From: Takakia lepidozioides
Taxonomy: Eukaryota; Streptophyta; Takakiopsida; Takakiales; Takakiaceae
Assembly: GCA_030704615.1 (NCBI GenBank)
Contig: CM060734.1
Coordinates: forward strand, 36,908,042-36,968,041
Direction of reading: 5' to 3'
DNA: 60,000 bases
The position numbers were made by a program, and so were the translations under genes. Under the pieces are notes generated by a model. The model searched no databases. It was not told where the DNA came from and saw only the letters and a list, made by a program, of their open reading frames with translations. This document shows positions 10,267 to 23,049 of the stretch, in pieces; the stretch's first letter is position 1; each line of letters opens with the position of its first letter.

Positions 10267-12950
10267 ATGAGCGTGAGAAGCAATATGGCATGTCCTGCTA
10301 TGCAAGATTGCACAGGCAGGGGCAGTGCTTTTGCGCAGCTGGGTTGCCTGCTCCTGGACATCATCTGTGCTGTGTCCATGTCCTTCTTTCGGTCTCTGTC
10401 TCTAGCAGCTCGCCTCTTTTTGGTCTGGTTAAGGAAAGAATTTCCACCAGCAGTGTCAGACGAGGTGCAAAAGGGGGAATTCTCATTGTATGAGGGCAAA
10501 GTATGGCACGAACGGCGGAAACCAGTTTTACACAGCTTTGAGTACCGCGTGCGCTATGCGCTCATCAATTTGGACCACCCTCCACCGTGGTTCGATTCCT
10601 CTCACCACCTCAGCGCTTCCCAGGCCCGCGCAATCTCTGCCACCACCGGACCTGTGTAATTTTCCCTCCATACTTGTTGTGTGATAAAACGCTGATGTTA
10701 AGGACGTCCGCTTGCTGCGTTGAATCAGAAAAAATGTTAAGTGGGCACACGTTTGAGGGATTCGTTCTGAACACATATAACTGCGTCATCGGAAGCTGCT
10801 GAAATGTGGACACAAATGTAATACACCAGATAACGAAATTTGCTTTTTCTCTCCTTATGGACTTCTCTGCGATTCTGCATCGCATCAAGGCCCGATTGCA
10901 GCTGATGGGTTCTTAGAGAGAGAAATGTATAAGATCTGATGCGTGAAGGATTTAGGCTTTTCAACTTGTGAAAGAGAAAGAGTACACTTTCTGCATGGAC
11001 TCCCAGCAATTGTGCTGGGTCTCCTTGAAGCAGGGAACCTGAATCGAAGCAATAACAAGGTCCTGGTCAATGTGAAAGATTCTCGTTAGCAAGATTCCTG
11101 CACCTTTTAAGGGCGCCTATCCCAGTTTGGGAGTAAGGTTTTCGAGAAAGAGCTGAGGGTACATGTCTGTCGTCAAAGAGGGATAATTTATGATTTGGTG
11201 ATATGTTGTAGGCACCTGCTGACAATGCCAACAAGCGTGGGTTATGAGCAGAACCCTCTGAGTGTCTACTACTGTTATGATGAGCAAGGTCGCCTTGTCC
11301 AGTGCATAGCAGAGGTACATTCCTACTTCAGTTCAATCTTATCAAGCAACTCTTCTTGATTTCATGAATTACCTTCTCCGCCATTCTGTTCTGGTTTCTG
11401 AAAAATGGTTCACCATACAGCTATGGGAATTATACAAAGGGCACTCTGACATCCATCATAGTGTGGAAGGGGTGACGCTCAGTTTGCTTGGGGCCTTGAA
11501 GTGTAGCTGAGGTCTAACAAGGTGTTCAAAGTCTAGAATGAGGGATATGTATATGTCATGTGGTTGTCAGTGCACAGAAAATTGAAACTTTTATAACCTG
11601 GCACAAACTTCTTCCATACATACTGCCACCTTTGAGATGGGTACCTTCCATTCAAATCCCCTCTTCTATCCAAAAAATACAGTGGTAGTTGTGTTCAACA
11701 GTGCAGGCTTTGCCATCACCTTATCCTATTACTGCAGGTACAATGGAAGACAAGAGGGTTGATTTTTGGTAGGACCACAGTTTCCAGTCCTATCAAAGGG
11801 TAGTCTTGTGATTCCAGTCCTGCACTCACCTGCACACACAAGGTCTACACATGGTGGAAGTTCTGCAATAGAACACATGTTTCCAACTACAAACTATTTG
11901 AAGAGGGAGCCTCACCAAAGTACAACTGCCAGTTTCTTTGTTACTTTTAAGCAGGCCACCTCAGCATAATCGAAATCAGACTGATCAATCCCATAGGGCA
12001 GGGTGCTGTCACACGGGAGTACTTTCAAACAATGTAGCACTTGGTTGTGTTTACAGGTGACAAACACTCCTTGGGCAGAAAGAGTTACTTTTTTGTTCAG
12101 TCCTGGCTTGGACCTGGTTGCAAAGCCACTCCATGTTAGCCCATTCATGGTGGGTCCTCTGTGAACCTGCTAAAAGATCTTTTCTATGCATACCGTCTGC
12201 TGTCTTATCACTTTTCCACTAATTTTATTTTACAGGATGAGAGAGCTTGATGAGTCTTCCTAGGTAGAAATCCAAACTCTTGCCAGATGTATGACGTGTA
12301 ATTTGTCTGCCCTTGTAATGATCTATGGTTGGGTGGGCCATATGCCAGGATATGAAGGGAGTGTGGCAATTGCGGGCTGCACAACCTGGCCAAGAGCTGC
12401 TCCTTCACATTTCAGTGCAGCATCCTGAATTGGGTACCTACTTCCGGGCCATCTTACAGGCCCAGCGTGTGGATCAGGATCAGGTGTCGAATGCTGAGGC
12501 CTTCACATGGCTGATGCCTCACAAGGTGGCCCTTTGGATCTACTGGCAGGTATGGCACCAACTTGCTTCATCTCTTGTCATAACGCCACAACACAGTCTA
12601 TGAAGCTGCACTTGGAGTTCAGCTGTTGCTAAGATACAAAGCTCAGAGTCTATTTGAGTTAAATGTAAAGAGAATGTAGAGTTGTGTCTGTAGTGTGCCA
12701 ATCAAGGGGAAGTCACAAGGGTGCGGAGGGTGGGATGCAGGCACTATTACTAATTTGGAAGGGAGTGGCCTTCATACCTCACCCCAAGTACACTGATGGT
12801 GATGCATACCGCAAACGTGCTCAACATCATGACACCCACTTGCATCCCACTGCTTCTCAAGAAGAGAAGATTGACAGAGCAAATGGCCATAGGGCTATAT
12901 CTCAACGCTACTGCACATGGCAGGAGGCAGCTGCCTGGCCATGGAAATAG
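10267..12950 (+). CDS. DUF1365-family protein (function unknown)
   Basis: Five exons read without a break: 10267-10655, 11212-11314, 12057-12149, 12349-12549 and 12741-12950, about 331 residues. All junctions are GT-AG with matching phase (after 2 bases of a codon, then phase 0 three times). The N-terminus has a hydrophobic segment (CLLLDIICAVSMSFFRSLSL), so it may be membrane-anchored. Family blocks follow in order: LYEGKVWHERRKPVLHSFEY, YRVRYALINLDHPP, LLTMPTSVGYEQNPLSVYYC, EVTNTPWAERVTFLF, VAKPLHVSPFM, HISVQHPELGTYF, FTWLMPHKVALWIYW and a final TWQEAAAWPW. These match the DUF1365 family found in bacteria and plants, whose biochemical role is not established. The ATG at 10267 was chosen as the first in frame; the later Met at residue 7 is an alternative. 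No close neighbour suggests a partner. Confidence 0.9.
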
Positions 12951-14125
12951 AAGTACAGGTATTATCCATATTCACAATCAATTTGTGTACTGGCACTTCC
13001 AAATGTGCAATTCTTCACATGATTCATCTGGAAACCAAGTTTGCAACCCTTAAAGTTTGAACTTTTCAACTGGCAGTTGCCTCAGCATGTGCTGTAGAAC
13101 ACTGAATGCTAAGCAACACCATTAGGCCACAATGATGGGGTTGCAAAATGAGATGATTTTATGCTTGATACAATGCCAACACATTTCTCTCCCATTCAGA
13201 AGGTACAACTGTTGATAGTGGACAGCATGTTGTCCTCTGCCTGTAAATGATGGCTTTACTCAAAATTAATATATAATGCGGGGACTTTGGATACAGTGCT
13301 TCCTGTCTGTTATCTGCAGAATTACCAAGACCAGCCAAATTGTTGCTGTGCTAGTAGGGTTTCTAAACTCTCCGTACCGCATGGGTTCACCTACGCCAAC
13401 CCTTCCGCTTTGTTGAACCAAACAAAACCTTGAATTAGCATACTAGAAAATCCATTTCTCTGTGGGAACAAATCAGTTACCCATTAGGCCCCTCACCCCT
13501 CCAGATTTCACCTATATTCAATGTAAAAGAGACTGCACATCCAAAGATATATACTGCAATCCGCGTATCAAATACGTGCCCTCTTTTCAACCACCATGGA
13601 TTTCTAGACCTCTGCTCTCCATAAGAAAAAAAAGGGGAAATAAAGATATAGTTACTGAAAAAGCTAGGAAAAGGCTAGAAATTGTCTGCAATTTGTCAGC
13701 AGTCAATCTTGCTGACATACAGAATGACATCCGATATGTTGGGTGCATTGACTCGCAAACCTGCCACAGACTTCTTCATGACTTTGCCATTCATGGGGAA
13801 GGTTCCACACCATAAACATCAATGTACAGTGCACTAAGAACTCTCGCCATCTATGGGGCTACAACAAGCCTGGGCACACAACCAATTTGTATGGGACTTT
13901 GTTTGGAATGTCAAGTCACCCTCAAGAATGATGTCCAGTACAACCACTACCTTGATTACAAGTAGTGTAGTCACAATCTACTATAAAGAGAGGCCAGAGC
14001 CACTGCAAACTTCCCCTTGCGGGTACTGCCCCCTTTTGGAGATGGGCTCTATTGTGAGAGTCTAATTATGCAACAATATACTAAAATGAAAAGGCAGTGA
14101 ACCTTCATGTGGTTACAAACACTAC
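12951..14125. other. No gene recognised (tail-to-tail spacer)
   Basis: Spacer between the 3' ends of the DUF1365 gene and the quinone reductase gene. The open frame at 13462-13815 shows no recognisable motif, and no flanking exons fit it. No repeats were noticed. Confidence 0.5.
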
Positions 14126-17100
14126 TTAGACCAAAACTAATGAGTTTCGACCATGAGGTCTCAGTAGTGCACTTTCATCCACATCCCTTGGCATGCTAGG
14201 ACAAATGCCACCAGGATTCAGGGGAAACAGTACTCCGTAGTAGCCTTGTAATATAACTTGTAAATCGCATGTTAAAGCAATTTTTGGTACCTGTTCCACC
14301 ACCAGCAAACAAATGGTTGAAGTATTACAGATGACATCTATTCTCTGACGGTAACCTCCCAGAAGCATTCCATCTGAACACACGTAATAGGCTGAGGTTA
14401 AAGTGAAGAGGTGACAAGATGAAAACCCAACTTTACTGTTAATGCAAAGACTAGCAAAGTGGTTGATCTTAAGATTAGTAAGTGGGAAAGGTGGACTCCT
14501 GCTGAAGCAAGCGTAAATAATGGCTCTTCAATCTGAAAGGGGCTACTGTATTTGGAAGGCGGACGTCTTCTAATGGCCATAACAAAGGCAGCATGGTTGC
14601 CAAACACCAACCCCACCCCCCCGCCCCGCCACGAACTCAAAAGACCCAGGTATCCACACCCCCTTCTTTCAACTGGGTTGGTTACAATGGTGACATTCAA
14701 CATACTAGTGAGATGGCCTTGTGCCCCAACCACACATGCCGAATGAGTTGGCAACCTCTCTACCAAAAGCTTTTTCTTTCCGATGAAGCTATAATGAGTT
14801 TATCCCACATCAACTGGTTCCATTTGTCCATCAAAAAATCTGTTCAGGCGACTTTTAACTGCTGCAGCACTATCCATGCCATGACTTCTGATCCTCAGCT
14901 TGTTCCTAGAACACAAACAGGTAGTAGCAGCAGCAAACCTGATAAATGTCGCGCATGTAATCATAGAGGTTATGGTATTCTGATAGCTTTTGCTTAGAGC
15001 ACTTGAACAGGATCTGATAAACAGGGTCGAACCGAAAGAGCGTTGTGAATAAGCGAACATCTGCCAACGTCAACGAGTCCCCACAAAGGTAGCGGGAGGT
15101 GGCTAGATGTTGATCAAGCATGTCCAAGGTGGCAAATAGGCTCTCAACTGCCATATCATATGCCTTCTGTCCCTGTGCAAAGCCACACCTGCATTTGAAA
15201 GTGTCATTACTTGCCCTAAATATACTCATGCAGCACAGCTTCCTGTTAAAATTGACCTCTCACTGAAAGAAATTGTCTTCTCACTGCAAGAGCCCACCCC
15301 TGACCAGGGCCACTACCCTGGCCTGCTATGGAAAGTGGTTCTTCTTTATGCTGGCCTGGACCAGAGTCTTCTCTCTCTCTGACTCTTCACAAATTCGAAA
15401 TATGTCAAGTTCCTCTGAAAGATAAGAAAAACCAAGACTATAGCTGTGGAGATGGCTGCAGAGATGGAAAACTTGGACAGGCAGGCAACACATGTGCTAC
15501 CCTTGACTTGACAGAATGTATGAGCAATGCTACCAAATCAAAGAAGGAAAAACATGTGGATAATCATGTACAGCCTGATTGAAACTGGGTGGGTATACAA
15601 ACCAACTCTAAAAATTGCTAATCTATCCTCCCTTGCTGATGGTGCATGGGATATTGATAGTGTTCTACCAGAGAAGAGAGGTACCCAATCCATATACAAG
15701 AAATAAACCATAAACTGCAGCTGATTGCTTTGATTTGCCAAATCAGTTATATGGCTCACAATTTCCATAAGTCACATTGCTAAATGTTGTAGCTCCCACT
15801 ATGATCCATCACAAATGCAACTCAACTCTAAAGCGACTAGGACCTACGTAAGCACATCCTCTCCCCAGACGTCACTGGGGGAAAAAGAAACAAGTGGGCT
15901 TTGGACATGATGAAGGAGCCCAATAGTCTTGAGCAGAGAAGCACATACCTATATACACCATTATTGACATCTGGATAGATCACTTCGTTCCATCTATCAA
16001 TGTCCACCTTCAAATGCGAGGGGGCCAGATCCAGGCCTGGGTTCCGGGCAAGATCATTGAAATCAGAATTAAGAATTTCAATTATATCTGCACTCTCATT
16101 GTTCACAACCTCCTTCTGATGCGCATCCCACAGCATGGGGACTGTTGAGCGCCCCTTGTAGCCCCCCTTCTGTGACTGATACACATCAACCAGCCGTTTC
16201 TGCCCATTTGCCCTGTCCCCAGTTGGGATCAGCCTTCCCTGCAACCCTTCCCCTGCACAAGTGTGAGTACAGTGAATCGTTCCCTCTAGAAGCAACACCT
16301 CCCATGGACTTAGGGTCCTCCAATGTTCAGGAGTGTGTAAGACTTGTGGGGGATAGATGCAGGTCTGCTTAAGAAAATTGTTCCCACCACTTTGCTTATC
16401 AAACCTAAATTCCACATCATCAAGGTCCTAACAAAGTTGGATTACTGGCATGATGCCTGATAGAAGCTAGCAAAATTTATTACCACCCAAGGGAGTTGCT
16501 ATGTGAGGAATTCGTCCATGTCTTGTTTCAGTAGACCTACCTGAATCAACAGGCATGTCTACTATGTTGACGTGAACAATGAAAACTTTTTAGTTTGTAG
16601 ATTGGGAACCCCACCTCTGGATTCGCAAGGGACTGTGGGTGAAACTCCCACAAGCCTGTGGGCCCAGGCACAGCGATGGAGAGAGGTACAGCATCTTCAA
16701 GACCTTTGAGCACATGGACAATGGCACATCTGGACAGCAGAAACTTTATTTTTAAGAACCTTCATTTCCTCAACCCTTTGCAGTCTCCTTCTGCAGCAGC
16801 ATGTCTCTATGTCTCTCTCTCTAAAACAAGACAAGAATAGCAATAGTGCAGAAAACCAAAGCTGGTACCTTCCTAATGATCTGTCCTACAAGGACAACAA
16901 GGACGGAAGACTTGACAACCTGGTACACATCTGATATATCACCGCTCTCACCAGAATATGCAAACTCACCGGTGTGCCCACGGACATGTGAGCGCAACGT
17001 AAAGATGGTATCGCCCACTTCGTGCAGACTCGATAGATCGACTGCGAAATTGGCTCTTGGATCTTTTGAATTCTCGGTCATTCCCACTGGGCGCCAGCTG

Positions 17101-17415
17101 ACCCATCATCGTCAGCCATCCTGTATTCCACACCTCGCGGACAATTCCCACAAGAGCCCCTGGCGGAAGACCGCCACCCCAGACTTTTTGGCCTAGCACT
17201 TTCACAAAATCTGGGGCATTCCATGGGTGCGCCCTAGAGTCGTCACTCGCATCGCATCGCACGAATCCTCCGTGCCTGCGCTTACATTGCAACGATGTTC
17301 TCGAGGACGTCTTTCCCGCAAGAGGTTGCAACGAGAATGCGCCAGGACCCAACGACAGGGCAGAAGCAGAAGAAGCTGGGGAAGAAACAGCCATAGCTAA
17401 AGCCACCAGTAACAA
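14126..17415 (-). CDS. Glutathionyl-hydroquinone reductase (GST superfamily), plastid-type
   Basis: Five exons on the minus strand: 17415-16970, 16729-16615, 16238-15949, 15188-14939 and 14290-14126, about 421 residues with consistent phases and GT-AG borders. The family reduces glutathionyl-hydroquinones using an active cysteine. Here that residue is Cys144 in YVALTCPWAHR. Other family blocks: IVHVLKGLEDAVPLSIAVPG, GLWEF, GGYKGRSTVPMLWD, VVNNESADIIEILNSDFND, NEVIYPDVNNGVYRCGFAQ, RYLCGDSLTLADVRLFTTL, FRFDPVYQILFKCSKQKLSE and GYYGVLFPLNPGGICPSMP. The first 50 residues are Ser/Ala-rich with few acids, like a chloroplast transit peptide; MAVSSPASS at residue 8 is an alternative start. Exon 3 has a second AG 14 bases upstream that would break the frame, so 16238 is the only workable start. 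The gene is head to head with the pfkB kinase gene 493 bases away. Intron 4 holds a SINE-like element. Confidence 0.92.
14674..14750 (-). mobile_element. tRNA-derived SINE-like element (copy B)
   Basis: Read on the minus strand: GTGGTTGGGGCACAAGGC (box-A-like), ATGTTGAATGTCACC (box-B-like) and ACCAACCCA, the same order as the element at 1694-1800, with about 25 bases deleted in the middle. It lies in intron 4 of the quinone reductase gene. A C/G-rich stretch next to it (14620-14660) may belong to it. Borders are approximate. Confidence 0.5.
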
Positions 17416-17907
17416 GCAGGCTTGGAGCTCAAGTTATCATTGCGATCTGCAACTTTGTATCTACAAACAGCATTTCCGGGATGGATGCAGTGAGAGGATT
17501 CTCTAAATAAAAATGACATCCAGAAACAAAGTAGACTTATCTGATCCATCTTGCCGAGCATCTCCGTAAAAAGGAGGAATCATTCGTCTATAACATACTG
17601 GAGCTCATAACTGCCTGATTTGAGCTGCGAATTCAGACAAGAGTTGCGGTAGGAATGGGAAATCATGAACTCGAGACTTTTAGAGATGGGATTTTCTAAC
17701 CAGAGCGAGAGAGAGAGAGAGAGAAGTGTTTCCTAACTTTTAGAACCCCCCAAGATTTTTCTACGAAAAAGAAGAACCCTAATAGAACGGTGAAGAACAA
17801 GCAGATGCGGAGACAGCTTTGGAGGGCCAGGGAGATAAGAGGCTGCTGACGGAGCTCCCTGCTAATACCGCTGTGGACTGCTCCGTTGTCTGTTTATAGC
17901 AAGATCT
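17416..17907. promoter_or_regulatory. Bidirectional promoter region (quinone reductase / pfkB kinase)
   Basis: This 492-base interval separates two divergent start codons, so it must hold both promoters and leaders. It contains a GA dinucleotide tract at about 17704-17724 and a telo-box-like AACCCTAA at 17775-17782. Both are common in plant promoters. No clear TATA box was assigned for either direction. Confidence 0.55.
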
Positions 17908-20900
17908 GTGGGCAAACGTAAACGTAAATTCCGGAGGGAGTGTCTCCTTTCGCAAGGATTCTTGGCTGCATTAGGTAGCGTGCCTATCCGTGCGTGTCAA
18001 GAGGGTTGTTGGCCTGTGGATGCAGTGGGTCTACGTGCAGCGACTCTTGCATCCATGTCTTACTGCGCCTGCCATTCGCGAGGGAACAGCGGGCAATTGG
18101 CATCTACAAGTCGGCCATCGGGGGAAGGCTGTACATGGGGGCCGCGTCTTGGAAGGGTGACACTCAGCAGTAGTAAGGGAATGGCACAGGTCGCCTCACT
18201 CATGCATCAAGGTCAATGGGAATCGAGGAAGGCTTGTCAAGCTCCATTTCATATGTCAAAGGTGAAACTGCCTTTAGCAGCGTGTACAGCCACCAACACA
18301 AGTGTGACACCCACTTCTCATGGGACGAATGGCTGCGCAGATAGAGGACATGAGAAATGGTTGAGAACAAAGTCTGTGGATGTGACCACACTGGGAAATA
18401 TGTGTGTGGACATTGTGCTAAATGTACCTGAGCTTCCACCACAGTCAATGTCAGAGAAATTCGACTACATGCAGGAGTTGGTATCATCTCCTCCAGATGA
18501 GGTCAGCTCTTCATTTCATCTCAGCCTATCCCTGCGCTCATAATCTCAGTTTTGCGCTGATAATTCACTGTGCAAAGCTGCGGTGTGTGTGAGGCATGGT
18601 TCATTGGTCTAAGCCCCAATCATTAGTGGTGTATGTGGCTGCAGAACTCCACTTTGTGAACTTGCTGTAGAAGCAGTACTGATGGGCTCCATAGCATGCG
18701 GACCTTTCATGGCCAGATTCGTGTGATCGTTGTCCCGAGCTTTTCACATTTTGAAATGGGGTTAGGAAGTGGGGATCAGTGAACTTTCTCTTTCTTGAGT
18801 CTGGTCGTCTGGTCCCCCTTTGTGGGCTAGGTTTAGGGTTCTATGGAGGTTTGGTGTGACCCCTGTAAAGAAAAGCTTGACGTCTCTGCCAATGTGTACT
18901 ATAGTGGCTTCCTAGTCTCTGTTATAACGCCAAGGCATCTGGCTCTGGCAACATAGCCAGCAACTGCATGTGGTTGATGATAGTGCAGTGATGGTAATGC
19001 AGAGTTGCTGGGAAGCAGGTGGAAACTGTAATTTTGCTATCGCAGGGGCTAGGTTGGGCTTGCACTGCGTTACCCTGGGACATGTTGGAAATGAAAAGTT
19101 TGGCCACTTCTTGCACCGTGTCCTGGACATAGAAGGGGTGCAGCTCATGGGTATTAAAGGCGATGATGGCACACCGATTGGTGATGAAGATTATGATGGT
19201 ACCACTCTTCTCTGCTGGGTGCTGGTGGATCCACAACATCAGCATGCCTTTTGCAGGTCAACTCTCTTACTCCTACGTGATTGATATTTTTAGCGTTGCC
19301 ACACACAATGGCAACTATGAGGGCAGTAGTGGTGTACGATAATTAGAGTTAAGCACACCATGCATTTGGTGAGGTGCACTTGTTCAATCAAGCTTGATAT
19401 TCGGATCCACGCTGGGGCCATGGTTCATCTTCTTTTTTGGATGTGCTTGCAAGCAATCCTTCAGTATGGTCACTAACTTGGCTTGCTGAGGCATTCTATA
19501 GTTTTAGTATAATGGAGCACGGCAACACCACATTGAAGTAATTGTTGCAGCAGCAGTGTTGATTACCAAGTGGAGCAACTCTTTGGGGAGGTTTTAGTTC
19601 CTTTTTGGCTCTGAATTGACACATTGGCCTCCCTTTCTGACAACACTTTTGCTGCAGTCGATTTGACTTCAACAAGAACCCAGCTTTCAACCGAATCCAG
19701 CGATTGCCAGAAGGTGCAGAGGCATTGCTACAGAGGTCCAAGGCCCTGTTTATCAATGGGTTTGTGTTTGATGAGCTGGCACCGCCAGTGGTGCTAGCTG
19801 CTGCAGTGTGTGCTCAAGCAGCAGGTGGTGCAGTCTTCTTTGACCCTGGTCCTCGTGCCTACACTCTCTTTCAGGGCCCTGACCAGCAGCGGTGTGTGCT
19901 GGATCAGCTCTTGTGCCTGTGTGATGTCCTCCTTCTCACTGCTGATGAGGTAGGAGAATCCTTGCCAAGACTGTCTTTTGATCTTTCTATCATTAACCAA
20001 AGCAAGTTTTGACATCACATCTGCATGAATTGGAGAGGACTCAACTATTGTAATGAACCAGTATAAATATTCATAGCAGAGGCAAAGACATATGTAGCTA
20101 TGTAGGTGGTTTGTGTTAGCAGTCAGTGAGTTTCCTTCACCAGATTATCTGTTGGAAGTAAGTCTTAGGTAGCAAGAGAAGAGGGAAAAGTCTGGCCCTT
20201 GTGACACTTGCAGAAGTTTTGGGGACTGCATTTGTGGAACCTGTGGCTGAATAAAGCTTGTGGCTGGATCAGGTGTGTAATCTGGCACATGAGAGTGGGC
20301 AGATATAGCTTGGTGGATATAGACTGTATTTGGAAAGGTCTGGCTTGGTTAGAGGCGGGGGTAAGAGTTGATAATGTGGATGTGCAGGCGCAGGCATTGA
20401 CCGGAATAGCGGATCCTCGAATATCAGCAAGAGCACTCTTAGAGAAAGGGAAAGGAACAAAATGGGTGGTTCTCAAGATGGGAGCCAATGGTTGCCTCAT
20501 AGCAACAGCGGAGAGCTTTTACGATGTGCCTGGTTTTAAGGTAGGTGCCATCAATTGAGGGTAGTAACACATTGGCTTTTGGCATTCGGGAATTGCTGGC
20601 ACCCGGGATTCTGTCTTAATTTACATATTAGCAAATGCTGGAAACTTGCCTACTTTGTGGGGATGCCAGCTGACATGGTCTGAGGCCAAATTATATGCCT
20701 GCAGGTCTTGGTGGTTTGTGTGATCTTTTCTATCATGAACCAAAGCAAGTTTGCCCTATATGGTACCAAAATTTCCTATTAAAAATAAGCTCTGAAGTGC
20801 TTGAAACTTTTAGCAAACCGTCACAACTCTGTTATGTCATGTGAAGGTGGAGGTTGTCGACACAGTCGGGTGTGGGGACAGTTTTGCTGCGGCAGTGGTG

Positions 20901-21227
20901 CTGGGCTACATTATGCGGGCTTCAGTGCCTATCACCACCACTCTTGCCTTGGCCAACGCTGTGGGTGCCGCAACAGCGATGGGGCAAGGAGCTGGCAGGA
21001 ATGTGGCGAGTGCTGCCAAAGTGGTGGAGCTTTTGGCAGGAGGGCAAAACTCTACCGATGCATTGCTGGAAGAGCACCCCAGCTTGTTTACCCCGGGCAA
21101 GATGACAGCAGACACATCATTTGTCACTCCATTGACATTCCCCATGCAGGCAGCTTCTCATGATGCCCTAAGTCTGCTTAAGGGTTTATTAAAAGAAAAG
21201 GCTCCCCAGAAGGAGCTATTGGTTTGA
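17908..21227 (+). CDS. pfkB-family carbohydrate kinase
   Basis: Five exons: start-18501, 19003-19256, 19658-19949, 20388-20540 and 20847-21227, with GT-AG borders and matching phases. Family landmarks: VDVTTLGNMCVDIVLNVPEL at the start of the fold; WEAGGNCNFAIAGARLGLHC (pfkB signature 1); FFDPGPR; LLLTADE; TKWVVLKMGANGCLIAT; and VDTVGCGDSFAAAVVLGY (signature 2, with the catalytic Asp of GCGD). LANAVGAATAMG and GAGRNV follow. The substrate cannot be read from sequence. It most resembles the plant pfkB proteins of the At4g28706 type, from memory. From Met at 17908 the protein is about 557 residues, with a roughly 150-residue leader that is longer than I expect. The internal Met in SMSYCACHSRG is an alternative start, and the leader may be a transit peptide. 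Exon 4 has two in-frame acceptors six bases apart; 20388 keeps DEAQALTG aligned. Confidence 0.88.
19979..20751 (+). repeat. Pair of ~31-base direct repeats in kinase introns 3 and 4
   Basis: A segment beginning GATCTTTCTATCATTAACCA, followed by AAGCAAGTTTT, at 19979-20009 in intron 3 recurs at about 20720-20751 in intron 4 as GATCTTTTCTATCATGAACC plus AAAGCAAGTTTG, with only two or three differences. The two introns are otherwise dissimilar by eye. It could be a fragment of a dispersed repeat or a shared splicing element. Confidence 0.7.
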
Positions 21228-23049
21228 GCAACTCGCCATTGTTCAATTTTGGCATTGTTAGCTTCGAAGTTGCTACAGATGAAGTGACGAGGATAAATCC
21301 ACTTCTTTTGTGGGCGGGGCCTGGAGGCCTAGCTCACAATTTGACTTCACTCTAGAGTTCAGCTGCCGGTTGAATATACTGTCTGAGGGCCAACACTGAT
21401 TATTAGGGATATCCTCAAGAAATTCTTGTCAGACCGAATCATTGGATTGGTCTGATCTTTGGCATCATGAAGGCACTTATTTTGTCTGATTGCGGGTTGC
21501 ACTGTCATGTAGCCTGCCTGGAAGATCTTAATGGCATGTTAGCTGAGCATGTGAACACTCACCACATTATTGATACCTTGGGGAGAAAAGTTGGGGCACA
21601 TGATTGTGCAAAAGGTGACAGAACTAGTGAAGCAGAGAGATCTGTCAAGGTAAAACTTGTTATTAGCCTGCAGGGTTGTTGGATCATTGCATAACATTTC
21701 TCTAAATTTAGTAATCCCACATTGAGTCAACAACAAGTTCATCCCAGTGGGCAGCATGATTGGGTAATTTCACCAAGGGTTAGACTTAGGGCCTTACCAC
21801 ATGAGCGACAGTGAGCTCAAGTGACATGGAAGTCCCTGGCTAGGATTGTAGCACCTGTATGTTATGGAGAGTAGGCCCATGTCACTAAAATCAAAGCAAC
21901 GCTACCACATGAGTGGAAGTCGGGCACGGGAACAGATCGTTATGAAGCAAAATTGAATGACTCAGATGAGCTCCACAGCGAGAAGGAGCAGATCGGGACA
22001 AAGAAGTTCCCTAAGGTTTCGGATTTCCAAGCAATAGTCCATGGAAATCGTACTTTCGCGGAGAAGCTCCACATAAGCACCACATCACATTGCCGTTCCT
22101 CCCCTGTGGTAGGTGAGGGTGTCGGTTTACGATCCATCAACCAAGCCTTCAGCAGGTTGCAGGGATTTCCACTGCCTCGTGTGGTAAGGCCCATACTCAA
22201 TGTGGCAGACACTCTAGTCTTGATGGTTTTTTGGAAAAAAACATCCAAAAAGCATTGGTCTTATCCCCAGTTGTGTGTAAATACAACAGTTTGTGATAGC
22301 AGTAGGTACACCTACCCCGATATGCATTTGAGAGGTATCTTCCTCAGATAAATTTTAGGGTCATTCCTCATATAGATATGCTCAGAGATGTTAGGGATTG
22401 CTTCCTTAGTACCATACAGGAGCTTCTATTGTTTCTTTTGGTGTAGGAAACCACAGAAGAGAGCCCATAATCTCCAAGTTGAAGAGAATCAACTAAATGC
22501 ACAGCCAGGGTTTGTGCTGATGAAATCTGGACTTGTCATTCTCGGCCAAAGATTTTAAGTCAAATCAGTCTGAATCTGGTGAAGGAAGGTTGAAAACGAC
22601 AGTACATACATGGCAATCCTCATTGCCTGAACACTTATAGTTGTGGTGCTTGGAATCTGATTTTCAACTCCTCTGGAATTTACAGAACCTGCTGAAGACT
22701 GCTCAATCTACAGACTTGTAACCTCGCTGCAGAGATTGCAATTTTCGAACAATTGCATTTTTTGCACCAAATAGGTTTGAATGTAGAGAAATATGTACTG
22801 CTCGGTAACAAAGCAAATGGTGAGCCAACTGATGCCAGTCTGTCCGAAAGCATACAAGAGCCCTGGAATGATATTTCTCTAAGCATGAGCATGAGAGGAG
22901 ACTCTTTGAAAGCATCAAACAGACTGTCACTAAACCTCTTTTTCGCTCAAGAACTCGAGAACCTCAAAACACCGCTGAAAGCTGCAGCCTTCCTTGGGTT
23001 TGAATTGTGAAGTGAATGCTCACATTTAAGCGAGTGAGCCCATCCTCCT
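21228..23049. other. No gene recognised (tail-to-tail spacer)
   Basis: Spacer between the 3' ends of the kinase and the coiled-coil protein gene. Open frames at 21467-21694, 21953-22351 and 22753-23010 have no recognised family motif and no exon support. I see no RNA gene or organised repeat. Confidence 0.5.

Noticed and set aside
13462-13815. Plus-strand open frame of 117 codons
   Set aside because: No recognisable motif and no splice sites that extend it; probably chance in a gene-free spacer.
21953-22351. Plus-strand open frame of 132 codons
   Set aside because: No recognised domain, and part of it runs through simple A-rich sequence. Not supported as a gene.
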